Source of the DNA: Rhizomys pruinosus
Lineage: Eukaryota; Chordata; Mammalia; Rodentia; Spalacidae
Direction of reading: 5' to 3'
NCBI GenBank assembly: GCA_009823505.1
Contig: VZQC01006311.1
Span: 631,220 to 695,219 of the forward strand
Length of the DNA: 64,000 bases
Within the stretch, counting starts at the first letter, position 1, and every line of letters begins with the position of its first letter. Shown one piece after another: positions 1 to 11,849 of the stretch. Position numbers and translations under genes: made by a program. Below the pieces are notes generated by a model. The model saw only the letters and a list, made by a program, of their open reading frames with translations. It was not told the origin of the DNA and did no database searches.

Positions 1-99
1 CAAGTATACAGCAAGGGAAGGGAGTAAACTGCCCTCCTGGACTGGACAGACACTGGAGGCTCCATAAAGACGTGATAGCTGCCGATCTCTCTGGTTTTA

Positions 100-183
100 C
101 TTTATTTCTGACCATACTGGGATGGAACCCAGGGACTTGCACATACTAATAAGGTGCTCTTCCACTAAGCTATCTCCCAGGCC
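100..183 (-). repeat. ID/B4-like SINE fragment
   Basis: GGATGGAACCCAGGGACTTG followed by CACTAAGCTATCTCCCAGGCC is the reverse complement of an ID-type tRNA-derived head. Confidence 0.6.
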
Positions 184-352
184 ACTTGTACGTTCTTAGC
201 TGAGTAAATAAATTAGCCTCCATGAGCCTCTCTCCATCTATAATGTGAAGTTAACTAATATGCCACAGAGGACTGTTACACGAGTAAATCCTGTCAGTAG
301 TCCTCAAATGCTAATGCAGGGTTTCAAACTCAAGCATCACCTGAAATACTTT

Positions 353-581
353 TTTTTTAATTTTTATTTATTTATTCTTGTATGTGTATGAATGTACTGT
401 CTGCAGGTAGGTTTGTGCACCTGTGTCCTGCAATACCAAGGAGGTCAGAAGACGGCGTCGGATTCCCCTGGAACTGGAGTTAAAGACGGTTCTTAGCCAC
501 CATGTGGGTGCTGGGGATCAAACCCAGGTCCTCTGCAAGAGCGATCAGCGCTCTTAACTGCTAGGCCATCTCTCCAGCCCC
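353..581 (-). repeat. B2/B3-like SINE
   Basis: T-rich tail at left, head ending CATCTCTCCAGCCC at right. Flanked by imperfect target duplication CCTGAAATACTT / CCTGAAGTACTT. Confidence 0.85.
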
Positions 582-1491
582 CTGAAGTACTTCTTAAAAC
601 ACTAAATGATGGGCCCATCCCCAGGGCTTCTGACTCAGCAGGTCTGGAAGTCCATGTCCATCAATCCCCCTAAATGAATCCTGTTGCTCCTCCAGGACCA
701 TTTGGAGAACCTCCAACGTCAGCAGTCCAGCCATGCCTGGATGTAGCAGGTGCTCGATACAAAGTCCCTTCTACTTCCTACCCACCAGGTAGAATGGATG
801 CCAAGTAAGAATTCCCTCACTCCCAGGAGGACCTCAGGCCTTAGGTTCTAGCCAAGAACTGAGAGAAGAGCAGCATCACTCAGAAATACCCCCAACAAAC
901 ATACAGCCATCTTTCTTCCCATGTTGAGACAGCTCTCTGCGATAACCACTCAGCCTCATTCTACAGCATGTGGGCCTTGGGACTTCATCTTAACACTGGG
1001 GACTACCACCAACTGGTATCTTGGGTTCCTATAGCCCACCCTGAGCTGGCAGTAGGTATGGGCCACCTGCATGGCCTCATTTCCTCTGCCTTCTGATGGT
1101 GCCCTGTGTTACAGTTCTGACCCTACAGAGCAGGGTGGAATGAAGAGCACAGACAGTAGGCTTCAGAGTGGGGTATGCCTAGTTCCAACCCTTTCTCTAC
1201 CACTTCCTGTTGGAGAAGGCAGGGCAAATTGATCAGCTCTGTGATCCTGTGATATAACCTGAAAAAGGGGGCTCTGAATAACACCTGAAGGGCTACTATG
1301 TGTGGGTAAAGTACAGACCCAGTGGCCCCCCAGCAGGAGTTAGCTTGCTCCCAAAGGTGAGTGAAGGGCACCTTCCCGAGACCCCTCAGCCAAGCCCAAA
1401 GTCAGTTCCCACTCCCTTCTTTCTGTGATTAGTCCGTACAGCAGGACACCCCCAACAGAAACCAGCCTCTCAGTCTTCTCCAGACACATAC

Positions 1492-1649
1492 CCCATAGAG
1501 GAGCCTGGCCTGAGCCAGGGCGTTCCCAAAAGCAAACAGAAGCATCTTGGCCCGCAGCTGATCCGGCTGAAAGCGGTGTGGACGTAAATTGGCCTTTTCC
1601 AGGAAATATAAAGTGTGGGGATGGGGGTAAGGATAGCCCTCCTGGAATC
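1492..1649 (-). CDS. MRPL37: MRPL37 coding exon 5
   Basis: The acceptor TCTCTTGCAG precedes 1649 and the donor GTATGT follows 1492. It encodes [20 protein letters not shown], then [20 protein letters not shown], then [13 protein letters not shown]. It ends in phase 0. The following exon or exons are outside the window. Confidence 0.94.
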
Positions 1650-4600
1650 CTGCAAGAGATGAGTCAGAAGGAGTGGGGGGACACATTCACCAGGTGCCAC
1701 AGAGCATCAGGATAGTTCTCCTGACCTTGGCTCGGGGGAGGCAGAGCCTTGAAGGAGACACCCACTATCCCTCTAGCTCAGGTAGCAGACGTCAGCTATT
1801 GCTGTACCTTGCCTGCTGCCTGCTTTCACAAGTGAGTCTACTGGTGCCTAACAGTGCCCATGGATTTACAGAGGACTACCCCAGAGCTGAGACAGAAGCC
1901 ACAGGTGGCCTATAAAACCTAGAATGTGTCAAATATGTTACTATCTGGCTCTTCATAGAAAATACTTGCCAAACTGTAGCAGGTGCTTTCTACACAGGCA
2001 TCCTAACTCCATCCTTTCTATTCAAGTGCAGATGAAAGATGGACAACCTAAAAGCTGTGGTAGTTATTCAAAAGCAAGCACAAGTCAATACTCTAATATT
2101 AGTAACAAATGACTTGCCTCATATCTCATGACTTCAGTTTAGCACCTGCTCTCCTTAGCCATGAGCCTCTTCAGCACTGCTATGAATAAATCTTTGGTGG
2201 GCTGGGGCCTTCTAGAATAAGTGACCTGAATCAGAGAATGTGGGTGAAAAGGAGGAAGAAGAAAGACTGGGAAGAGAGGCTCTGAAACCCAGGAGAGGAG
2301 TTCGAGTTGCGAGCTAGCTCTCCTGCATGCCCTGCTCCTTCAGGGTGCTCTACTCTGCAGCACGCAGACACTCAGCACACTGTATGCTGAGCTCTCAACA
2401 GGAAGTCGAGATGCAACTCAAGCGGAGCCTGCCACTGACTGTGAGCTCAGTCTAGAGTGGCAATCATATCCAAATGCAGATATGTCAAGACCCAAGGTGA
2501 CTCCGGGACAGTGGGAGGACACACGGAAGGCCCCTGATTGAACTGAGGAGCTCAACATTTCTGAGAGGAAGTGATTCCTAAGAAGAACTGGAGAAAATGA
2601 AGAGCTGGCAAGCACAGGGTGCCACACAGATTCTAGGAGAAAATGCACGGGAGGTGCCAAGCACCCAGTACTTTTAATATGGCCTTTCTCTTAAAAAAAA
2701 AAAAAAAAAAAAAAGTAGCACATTCCCCGTTCCTGTAATGCAAAGGCTTTGCTCCTCACCTGTGTTATCCTTCACATCATAAACATGACATTCCTGAAGA
2801 TCAATGGTGGGAGATATGGGGTAGAAAGTCTCCAGAACGTGACTCTTGGTAGCTTCAACTTCCTCTCTGGAGGCAATGGGGGGCAAAGGATCCTTGGCAC
2901 TCAGTCGTGCACCACTAGTACCACGGACCTGAAGGAGAAGAGCCTCTAAAGGGGGGGAAAGATGATTAGTCTAACCTGTTCTAAAGCCTTTTCTCAGCTT
3001 GCAGAATGAAGCCCTCACCTCCTATGAACCTTTAAGTCCAAGTCTGTTACAGCTTTTCTAGATGACCAGCCTGAGCAGAGAACACGAATACGGCATTAGA
3101 GTATTATTCCTGGCTGCTTGAGAGGACAAGGAATTACAGCACTCTTCTCCTTATGTTTCTTTTCCTTAAGGCCTTCTGATCCCTGGGTGCCCTATTGGCC
3201 CTGCCCTCATCTTCTACAGCATCAACTCAAACACTGGGACCCAAAGATAAGTGAGAACTACTCCTTGCTCTCAAGGAGCTCTGCAGGTAGCAAGTGCTGC
3301 AGTGAAAAGTACAAGCCATACTCAACTACAGCCCTTGGCAAAGCCAGAAAGCCATATTCAACTATAGCCCTCTGCAAAGCCTAGGAAGCCATATTCACCT
3401 ACAGCCCTCGGCAAAGCCTAGGAAGTCTCCTGAAGGAAGCAAAACATTAAGATTGGGGGGCAGAAGTTAAGAAGAGCAGGGTCTCATGCCGGGCGTGGTG
3501 GTGCACGCCTTTAATCCTAGCACTTGGGAGGCAGAGGCAGGCAGATCTTTGTGAGTTCAAGGCCAGCCTGGTCTACAGAGTGAGTTCCAGGACAGCTGGG
3601 GCTACAGAGAGACCCTGAAAGACCAAAAAACAAAACAAAACAAAAAAAAGAAGAGCAGGCTCTCTCAACTTTGACACTATTCAGTTGGGATTAGCGAATT
3701 TTCTGGTGAATGGGGGCTGTCCTTTTGAGTAGCCACCCTGGCCTCTGCCCACTAGAACTCATTCTTCACCTCCATCCTCCACACCCCATCTAAGACAATC
3801 AAAATTATCTTTAGATACTGCAGATGTCCCCAGCAGGGTAAACTAGCTCTGGAAAACCCCTGGGTAGGAGTCTGGTAGACACTGAAAAGGAAGACGAGGA
3901 TACAAAGCAGCAGACACGACATCAGAGGCCAGGCAGGGAGCACTAAGACCAAAGGCAGGGAGTGACTCTTAAACTCAAGCAGAGGGCCAGCTTGTTTTTC
4001 TAAAGACTGAATGACTAACTTGTGTATGTGTGTGTCCCTGAGTGAGTTTATGTACACCAAAGTGTCCAGGTGCCAATGGAGGCCACAAGGTGTCAGATCC
4101 CTGGAACTGAAGTTACAATCGGTTGTGAGGTTAAGTCACCTGATTTAAATGCTGAGATCAAAACCTGGGTCCTCTGCAAGAGCAGCAAGCACTCTTTTAC
4201 TGATAAACTCTCAAACTGGGCAATCTTGGTTTTTTTTGTTGTTGGTTTTTTTTTTTTTTTTTGGTCTTTTCAAGACAGGGTCTCCCTGTAGCCCCAGCTG
4301 TCCTGGAATTGGCTCTATAGACCAGGCTGGCCTTGAACTCACAAAGATCCACCTGCCTCTGCCTCCCAAGTGCTAGGATTAAAGGTATGTGCCACCACGC
4401 CCAGCTAATCTTTTCTTAAAACAGATTTTAGAAAAGCTGTGTCAGTCAGAGAGCCTCATAGAAGTTACATGCATGCTCTACAGAGATACAAGTGGTCAGA
4501 GGAAACAGCCTCACACCTAACTGACCAGCAAGCCTGCTGCTATGAATGTGTGGAGATGCCCATTGGAGAGCACCACCGGTTAGAATGCCCTTGCAGACTG

Positions 4601-7600
4601 CTGAGCACAGACACCTTCCTATGCAGCTGCCTGGTTTAAGAAAATCCCATCTCAGTGCGAAGGTAATGGATCAGGTCTAGTTTTCTTGTAGGTTTTGAAA
4701 TTGGTTTGGTCAACAGTACTGCCACTTAATAAGTGTGTGGCCTCCCTTACCAGATATGTAAAAAATGGGTGCTACATCTACAGATGGATAAAATCTATGA
4801 TAATTGTACCTCAAGATTAGCTTTTTTTTTTTTTTTGGTCTTTTCGAGACAGAGTCTCCCTGTAGCCCCAGCTGTCCTGGAACTCACTCTTGTAGACCAG
4901 GCTGGCCTTGAACTCACAAAGAGCCACCTGCCTCTGCCTCCTGAGTACTAGGATTAAAGGCATGCTCCACAAGATTAGCTTCTTAAAGCATTTCCTGTTT
5001 CCTCATACATAACGTGAAATGTGCCCAGACCTCTCCTAACCTTGGGTTTTAGATTCTCCCCACAGACCTCTCTAGTGTGGTTTCTAATTCAATTCCCTCC
5101 ACATCCCTCCTACAGTGACAGTTCCAAATGGGGCAGTTTAATTAGAGCTAATACTTGAAGATGAGCCAACAAGTATTCTCCATTAATGAGGTGTACTAAT
5201 TTCTTTAGTAGTGCCATTACCTCTTCAAGGTTGACTTCTTGCCAGAAAGTCCATATACATAGGGGAAAGCTGACCAAACAGATACACTTAAGGCCCAAGT
5301 TATTCTACAGCTGGTTTCCTTGCTCCACGACTCTATCACTTAGAAACACCTGTGTGTACTGATGCTCCTGTCTGAAACACTAGCATACACTGCCAAGCAC
5401 ATGTGAGCAAAAGCATACAGGTTGGAAAGCTGGATACCAAAAAGCTGCAAATGGCGAATTAAGAGATAGAGGAATGGGGTAGCAGCGCAGAAGACCAGAA
5501 GAATGGAGGGAGGCCAAACCATAGACCGCCTTTCATCCCATGATGAATGGTCCACGCTCCTGGGAGACAGTGCTAGGTTTCAAACAAGGGGAATACATGG
5601 AATGACTTGCCCTGTAGAAAGGCCAGTCTAGCAGCTATGTTGAACATGGATTTGGAAGAATGCACAAGTGTGGAAGGAGGAAGCAGTGTGGGAAGGTAGA
5701 GATCGATGTGCTTTATTACTCCCTTGTTCTCAGCATCTAGAAACTCCCAAGCATACTGCAAGTACTCAATGGATATTGTCGGCTGTTAATGGTTGAATTA
5801 GTAGTCTTCTAAGCAATTAAAAACAGAAAAGAGCTGGGCATGGTGGCTCAGCACTTGAGAGGCAGAGGCAGGCAGATCTCTGTGAGTTCAAGGCCAGTCT
5901 GGTCTACATAGCTCTAGCTGGGACTAAAAGGGAGACCCTGTCTCAAAAAGACAAAAAAAAAAAAAAGAGAGAGAGAGAGAGAGAGAAGTTAAGTATGGTG
6001 GCACAGACCACAGACTACTATAATCTCAGTCCTCAGGAAGAAGATCACAAGTTTTCAGCCAGTCTGTGCTATATACATAGGGAGACTTATCAAGGGAGTG
6101 TCTGAAGCCAAGAAGAATAGAGCAGGGTAAGATAGGAGGGATGGACTGGTGGTGGGACTGAGAGCAGAAAGATGGGAAGAAAAAAACACAAAACACAAAA
6201 CAGCAAGGCTTTCAGGTATACAAGATGACCAACCTCGATTCCAGGTGGTGGATAATGAATATTTTTGAGCACATATTCTCCTGGCCAAAGAAGGATGCTT
6301 GAGAATCTGGGATTTACACAGCTGTATGAGACTATCCACAATGATTGGGCTTAGAGAAAAAAAGAGAGCGATATTTGAAGATTTATAGCAACAAATCAAC
6401 TCCAGTATCCCCCACCTGAAATCCTCCCTTACTTGGGGAAACTTACCAGTAGGTCTCTCTCTTGGGAATATCGTCAGTGGAGTGCCAGAGACGGGCACGG
6501 GAGATGGCGTTCAGAACACGCTCGTCTTGGTTCTCTAGGTGATTCCTTGGATCATCGATAAGACTCAGCACTTTCTTGGGAAGGCCTTCTATTAACTTGG
6601 TCTTAGTAAGAAAGAGAGCCTGTTTCATACCTTTGGGGCCAAGAGCACAAGAGAAGAAAAAGCAGTTCAGGAAGAGATGGCCAGGCCTGCCAGGGAGCAC
6701 TATGGAGAAGAGGGGCTAAAGGGACTGCCTCAAGAGAGGACTGGATTTATTTTGGGACATCTAAGTGGACAAAAGTAAAGAGTGGAGCCAAATTTATAAC
6801 TCATCTTCATGAATAATATCTACTTCAAGCTAGTCGGAGCTGGCTGTACGACTGAGTGCTGGCCGTGAAATGGGTTCAAATTATGCTTAAGGCACCTGAA
6901 ATCATATGGCTGATTCCCTGCAGGCAGACAGAACCAAAGCTATGGGACTAGCTCAGTGGACGCCAGTCAACCCTTCACGTAAGATCCCTTCTATTTTTTT
7001 TTTAATTTTTAATTTATTTTATTTTATTTTATTTATTTCTGTATGTGTATGAATGTACTGTCTGCATGCAGGTCTGCATGTGTCGTGCAATGCCTCGGAG
7101 GTCAGAAGAGGGTTTCAGATTCCCCTGGAACTGGAGTTCTCCTGGAACTGGAGTTTCAGACGGTTCTCAGCCGCCATGTGGGTGCTGGGGATCGAACCCG
7201 GGTCCTCTGCAAGAGCAGTCGGCGCTCTTAACCGCTAGGCCATCTCTCCAGCCCAAGATCCCTTCTATTAATCCACATCCGAACCCTGACTAGAAAAGCC
7301 CTAACCCAAATATCTCACTTAGATGTGAGTCAATCACATGACTCAATTCTGCCATTGTTATACAAGTATAGTCACAGGCAATAATTTACATGTGCACAGT
7401 TTCCAATAAAACTTTATTGACATTAACAGGGTACGGACTAATTTACCTGACCCCACCTCTGTAACATGTTCACGGCTGACAAGCTCAGAGACAAATTTAG
7501 GGCTCCTGTTACCAAGCAGCATAACTTCTGCATCTACTGGTACAGTAGGAAGAACTGTGCAGTGAGATAAACTCAGTTTGGGGCCTGAAACTACTACTGT

Positions 7601-10233
7601 TCTCAAATATGAAAACAGAGAAAATATTAAGATTGTATAGCTTGGGCTGGAGAGATGGCCTAGCGGTTAAGAGCGCCGACCGCTCTTACAGAGGACCTAG
7701 GTTCGATCCCCAGCACCCACATGGCAGCGGAGAACCGTCTGAAACTCCAATCCCAGGAGAACTCCAGTTCCAGGGGAATCTGACACCCTCTTCTGACCTC
7801 CGCGGCATTGCACGACATGGGTGCACAAACTTGCATGCAGATAGTACATTCATACACATACATAAATAAATAAAAAATTAATTAAAAAATTAAAAAAAAA
7901 AGAAATGAAGGAGGAAATTCTAACTAAAAAGTTTGCTTCAACTCACTTATTTGTTTCTTTAAATATTTTGTCATTTTTATTTTATGATTTATTTAATGTA
8001 TTGTCTGTAAGTGTATGTGTGTCATACAATTCCCATGGAGGCCAAAAGAGGCTGTCAGACTCCCCTAGAACTGGAGTTACAATTGTTTGTTAGCCTCTAT
8101 GTGGGCTTTGGGAAATTGAACCCAGGTCCTCTGCAAGAACAGCCAGTGCTCTTAACTGCTGAGCTCTCTCTCCAGCCCCTTACTTTGTTTTCTAAGCGAT
8201 AGGGTCTCTCACTATTTAGCCCTGCCAGGCCTGGAACTCCATACCCAGACCAAACTGGCCTCAAAATCACAAAGATATGCCTGCCTCTGCCTCCCAAGCG
8301 CTGGGATTAAAGGCATGCCCCACCACGCCCAGCAACATTACTTGTCTTTAAAGTGGCAAAGTGGGCTGGAGAGATGGCCTAGTGGTTAAGAGTGCCAACT
8401 GCTCTTGCAGAGGACCCAGGTTCAGTTCCCACACCCACCTGGTGGCTAAGGGTTCTTTAACTCCAGTTCCAGGGGAATCCAACACCCTCTTCTGACCTCT
8501 GCAGCACTGCACGACACGGGTGCACAAATCTGCATGCAGACAGTACATTCACACACATACAAAAAAAAAATGTTAAAGCGGCAAAGCTAGATCATGAATC
8601 TGTCTACCCTAAAGCCAGCACTCTTTCTACAACCCCAAACAGCTTCTCTACCCCTGTATCTTGTAGGTTGGTTTGTTTGTTTTTTTGTTTTGTTTTTTTT
8701 TTGAGACAGGGTCTCCCTGTAGCCCCAGATGTCCTGGAATTCGCTCTGTAGACCAGGCTGGCCTTGAACTCGCAAAGAGCCGCCTGCCTCTGCCTCCCAA
8801 GTGCTAGGATTAAAGGCATGCACCACAACGCTCGGCATCTTGTAGGTTTTTTTATGCAATTTTACAAAACTTCTCTGTGACTGGTCAAAGTGTAGGATAT
8901 AGAATGTATCTACCTTCAACTGAGTTCAATGAATATAATCTTAACTTCTAAAATACCATGAACATATGCATCCTCTTGGATGACTCAAAGGAGTCATGGC
9001 TTATGAGACCCTTCATAGCACACAGTGAGGCCACTGAAAGTGTTTCATGGCTAGAAAATCAGCTTGCAGGTACAGGACCCAAGCATCTTCAGAGGCTGAC
9101 CTATGGCCCTCAGTTTTTTCCAAACTAAGGACTGAGTGTCTTACTTTAGCTCCCATCCTGCTAGATCTCTCTTCCTGTTTACCCCTTGGAAAAATACTGA
9201 CCCACTTAACTTTTTTTTTTTTTTTTTTTTTGGTCTTTTCGAGACAGGGTCTCCTTGTAGCCCCAGCTGTCCTGGAACTCACTCTGTAGACCAGGCTGGC
9301 CTTGAACTCACAAAGATCTGCCTGCCTCTGCCTCCCAAGTGCTAGGATTAAAGGCGTGCGCCACCACGCCGGGCTCCACTTAACTCTTTTTAGGACCTTT
9401 CCTATCCCTAGCCTGATCTAAGTGGGGATGGAAGTTTGAAGAATGAGGTCTCTTAATAAACAACTTTCAGCTCATGGACTATAGAAAATAATTCCTGATA
9501 TTATTCAAGAGAGGTGCCTGGTCAAGTCATTTTGATCTGTTCTTAAGTGCCAAAGGTCACTACCTAGGAAACCAGAGCTGTAGACCTGGCTTCACTATCA
9601 CCTATCAGCTCCGTGCCTGTCTAGGTAAATCGCTTCCCCTCTCTCACAACTGGCGAACCTGTGAAATGAGGTGATAGTCCTGGAGAGCAAACACACCTTA
9701 CACTCAAATTCCCTATTGCTCCCTGACACAAACATTGCTCTTTACCTTCTTCTTGCGCCTAACAACTCTCAGAAGATGGGAGTCACGATGGCTCCATTTC
9801 TCAGGGGAAGAAACGGGACTCTCCCGACTATCGGGCTTAGTGCTGAGCAAAGAACCGGGTCCCCTCCTGTCTGTCCCCGGGTCTCACCCTCAAGGAGTCG
9901 GCAGCGCTGGTGGAAGACGTAGCAGGCCTCCTCCTTGTACAGCGGCTGCTCGTGGATCGGGATCGAGCGAGGTAACCTTGGGTTGTCCCAGCCGCGCTCC
10001 CATGGTGGGAAGACTGGCCGCGCCAGGCCGGGCATGAAGTGCATCTTCCCCTCGTAAGTAATGGGATCCAGCCCCGGGATCTCGTACACCCGGTCCAGGG
10101 GGCGAGGCTCGGGCTTCCGCGTGGAGCGCACGCCCCACTCATAGGCCCCACGTCTCGGAGCCCCGCAGCTCCCGAGGCCGAGAGTTTTAGAAGCAGCTAG
10201 CGCCCGCTTAGCGGGCCAGGACGCCAACGCCAT
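1492..10233 (-). CDS. MRPL37: MRPL37, mitochondrial ribosomal protein L37 (exons 1-5, 3' end off window)
   Basis: Coding join on the minus strand: 10233-9888, 6630-6447, 6349-6234, 2945-2760, 1649-1492. The exon lengths 346, 184, 116, 186 and 158 add to exactly 330 codons, every junction keeps frame, and each intron has GT and AG ends. The product is recognised as the mL37 subunit of the mitochondrial large ribosomal subunit, which is imported into the matrix and takes part in mitochondrial translation. The N terminus ([15 protein letters not shown]) is basic and free of acidic residues, as expected of a mitochondrial targeting sequence. The human protein has about 423 residues, so roughly 93 C-terminal residues should lie left of position 1. 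I found no candidate for them in 1-1490. No stop or frameshift is seen. The introns carry B1 and B2 SINEs. Confidence 0.96.
2693..2714 (+). repeat. Poly(A) tract
   Basis: About 22 A in MRPL37 intron 4, 46 bases from the donor of exon 4. Confidence 0.8.
2760..2945 (-). CDS. MRPL37: MRPL37 coding exon 4
   Basis: The acceptor CCCCTTTAG precedes 2945 and the donor GTGAGG follows 2760. It encodes [20 protein letters not shown], then [18 protein letters not shown], then [20 protein letters not shown]. Phase is 1 at both ends. Confidence 0.95.
3315..3424 (+). repeat. Three tandem copies of a 36-37-base unit
   Basis: Copies start at 3315, 3351 and 3388, each GCCATAYTCAMCTAYAGCCC and then a GCAAAGCC block. 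They lie in MRPL37 intron 3. Confidence 0.85.
3488..3648 (+). repeat. B1 SINE
   Basis: Full-length head GCCGGGCGTGGTGGTGCACG with an A-rich tail (AAAACAAAACAAAAC). Confidence 0.9.
4060..4210 (-). repeat. Old B2/B3-like fragment
   Basis: GGTGCCAATGGAGGCCACAA and CCTCTGCAAGAGCAGCAAGC match the antisense body with heavy decay. Confidence 0.6.
4230..4405 (-). repeat. B1 SINE
   Basis: T tail, then GAGACAGGGTCTCCCTGTAG, ending CACCACGCCCAGC. Confidence 0.9.
4821..4969 (-). repeat. B1 SINE with target duplication
   Basis: Flanked by CAAGATTAGCTT on both sides (about 4812 and 4970). Confidence 0.9.
5832..5990 (+). repeat. B1 SINE with (GA)n in its tail
   Basis: Shortened head (GAGCTGGGCATGGTGGCTCA), A tail, then a run of about ten GA units. 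Confidence 0.8.
6234..6349 (-). CDS. MRPL37: MRPL37 coding exon 3
   Basis: The acceptor TTTCTCTAAG precedes 6349 and the donor GTTGGT follows 6234. It encodes [20 protein letters not shown], then [18 protein letters not shown]. The exon ends in phase 1. The donor GTTGGT is weaker than the other donors of the gene. Confidence 0.93.
6447..6630 (-). CDS. MRPL37: MRPL37 coding exon 2
   Basis: The acceptor CCAAAG precedes 6630 and the donor GTAAGT follows 6447. It encodes [20 protein letters not shown], then [16 protein letters not shown], ending with KRETY and a split codon (TG/C) completed by exon 3. The polypyrimidine tract is weak, but the frame and family match are clear. Confidence 0.95.
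6995..7253 (-). repeat. B2 SINE with perfect target duplication
   Basis: AAGATCCCTTCTATT flanks it on both sides. The body is close to consensus and contains the short internal duplication CTCCTGGAACTGGAGTT. Confidence 0.92.
7643..7902 (+). repeat. B2 SINE
   Basis: Head GGGCTGGAGAGATGGCCTAG, B box GGTTCGATCCC, and an (AAATA)n tail. Confidence 0.9.
7962..8178 (-). repeat. Older B2/B3-like SINE
   Basis: Ends CTCTCTCCAGCCCC. The middle is decayed. Confidence 0.75.
8179..8334 (-). repeat. Old B1 SINE
   Basis: Abuts the preceding B2. Recognisable from GCCTGCCTCTGCCTCCCAAG to CCACCACGCCCAGC. Confidence 0.75.
8363..8572 (+). repeat. B2 SINE
   Basis: Flanked by AAAGTGGCAAAG / AAAGCGGCAAAG. Confidence 0.88.
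8670..8837 (-). repeat. B1 SINE
   Basis: Flanked by ATCTTGTAGGTT on both sides. Confidence 0.9.
9210..9375 (-). repeat. B1 SINE
   Basis: Flanked by CCACTTAACT on both sides. Its T tract has about 22 bases. Confidence 0.9.
9565..9685. repeat. MIR-like relic
   Basis: CACTATCACCTATCAGCTCC and then CTGTGAAATGAGG resemble the ancient MIR core. No tail is left. Confidence 0.45.
9888..10233 (-). CDS. MRPL37: MRPL37 coding exon 1
   Basis: The start ATG is at 10233-10231 and is the first in-frame ATG after the promoter. The exon ends GAGG before a GTGAGA donor at 9887 (phase 1). It encodes the targeting region and the conserved stretch [18 protein letters not shown] and then [18 protein letters not shown]. 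Sequence directly upstream on the minus strand contains AAAATGGCGGC, a YY1-type element typical of mitochondrial-protein promoters. Confidence 0.95.
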
Positions 10234-10483
10234 ACCGATCCGCTTTCCCCAAGACCTCTATCTGGAGGCCGCCATTTTTCCCTACGCAGGGTGTGCTGGG
10301 AGCCACAGGGACTGAGGCGGAAAGTCCCGGTTTGCGAGTGGCAGTCAATTTAACCAATCACAGTCAAGATATTCTCGTATTGCCCCGCCCATCGGACATT
10401 TCCACCTTCTTATAGGTGGAGCCCGCCAGCTCCCCGTCTCCCGAGGACCACGAACCAGCGGTGGGGGAGGTATGGGAACCTAG
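10234..10483. promoter_or_regulatory. Bidirectional GC-rich promoter of MRPL37 (-) and CYB5RL (+), including putative CYB5RL non-coding exon 1
   Basis: Divergent genes are separated by about 250 bases of GC-rich sequence without SINEs. Visible elements are GCCGCCATTTTT at 10270-10280 (YY1 site for the minus strand), a CCAAT box in AACCAATCAC near 10355, and a GC box CCCCGCCC near 10383. A consensus 5' splice site TAG/GTAAGTA sits at 10483/10484 on the plus strand. I take it as the end of the untranslated first exon of CYB5RL, which would begin near 10400-10440. No TATA box is evident. The transcription start is inferred, not seen. Confidence 0.7.
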
Positions 10484-11149
10484 GTAAGTAATGGTGTCCT
10501 CTCCGCCTCCCGGGGAGAGTTCCTGGAACTACAAGCTGAAGTTGAGCGATCTTTGACCACCTCCGGGCATTTAGAGCTTGGGCAAGTTTGCAGAGGACTA
10601 GACGTGGCAGAGCTGGTTGGTGGGCTAGGGAAGAGCCGTCTCCTCTGCGACTTCTCACTGCTGCCCACGCTTTCCTAGTTGCGGCTCCCGGAGCTGCGAG
10701 GGGCCAAACCTTCGCTCACCATTCGTAACGCCGGAGTGAGTTTCTTTTCCATTTTGCTCCTAAGGACTTTCCTTTCCCTTCGCTGAGGCATGCCTAAGCC
10801 GGCAGCGCTTCTTTGCTATGCCTCACTGTGCTATGCACCTGCTATGCCATGCCCCCGCGTGTCGGTGCTTTCCTAAGCACCTGGTGGGCACTGGTAGCGT
10901 GTAGAACTTAGGTTTAGGGGACGGAATGCAAACAGCGTACCCAGTAGCTGTACACAAATTAATTTCCTGACCCTTTCCCTTAGGTCTTTTTCTCTCTTAC
11001 TTAACCACTAACATTACTCTCTGTTTTTCATTTTGACTCTTTAGATTCTTCCTTGAGTGCAGGGGTTTCTGTTTCTTCACTTGCTGTGTCTCTTGCACCT
11101 AGAGCAGTGCTTCATATAGAGTGAGTGTTTTATCAATGAATACATGATA

Positions 11150-11265
11150 GCCAGGGGTGGTGGCGCATGCCTTTAATCCCAACAGATGCAGAGGCAGAGG
11201 CAGGCGGATCTCTGTGAGTTCAAAGCCAGCCTGGTCTTCAAAAAGACCAAAAAAAAAAAAAAAAA
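11150..11265 (+). repeat. Truncated B1 SINE
   Basis: The body stops after CCTGGTCTTCA and runs into AAAAGACC and poly(A). Confidence 0.85.
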
Positions 11266-11278
11266 GTTTAAACATATA

Positions 11279-11500
11279 TGGGGCTGGAGAGATGGCAGTA
11301 GGGAGCGCCGACTGCTCTTGAAGAGGACCTGGGTTCGATCCCCAGCACCCACATGGCAGTTGAGAACAGTCTTTGGCTCCAGTTCCAGGGGAGTCCGACA
11401 CCCTCTTCTGACCTCCATGGCATTGCATGACACAGGTGCACAAACCTACATGCAGACAGTACATTCATACACATAAAAAATAAATAAAATTGAAAAAAAA
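11279..11500 (+). repeat. B2 SINE
   Basis: Lies beside the preceding B1. TGAATACATGATAG / TGAATACACGATAG bracket the pair. Confidence 0.88.
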
Positions 11501-11849
11501 TAAATGAATACACGATAGAAACAAATAGGGTGTTTGGAAATGACAAGAGGGACCCTCGGGAAGGTCCCTGAAGGGGAGGTGACCTCTCAGCCAAGGCCTG
11601 AAGAATAGGGAGAGGCAACATCAGATCAAAAGGCAGAGGCTGAGAGGAATGATGTGAGCCATATCTTTTAAAATCATGATTGATGTGGCCAACTTCACTA
11701 CCAAATTCCAAAACAGCAGAGACAGTAGAATTGTAAGAACCCCATGCAGGCAGATTTAAGGGGGAGGACGATCTGACTATCCTCACCCTTATGCAGCAGT
11801 TTACAGTTAACAAGCATTTTGCTTATCTTGTTTAAATACCCCAAACCCA

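Noticed and set aside
1..1490. Search for the last MRPL37 exons
   Set aside because: No minus-strand frame matching the expected C-terminal 93 residues was found, so they are assumed to lie off the window.
6971..7293. Recurring ORFs with [19 protein letters not shown] proteins at many positions
   Set aside because: They are translations of the antisense B2 SINE and reappear wherever a B2 lies. No splice context or independent conservation is seen.
9735..10151. Other-frame ORFs over MRPL37 exon 1
   Set aside because: GC-rich shadows of the true exon. Only the frame with [15 protein letters not shown] matches the family and splices correctly.
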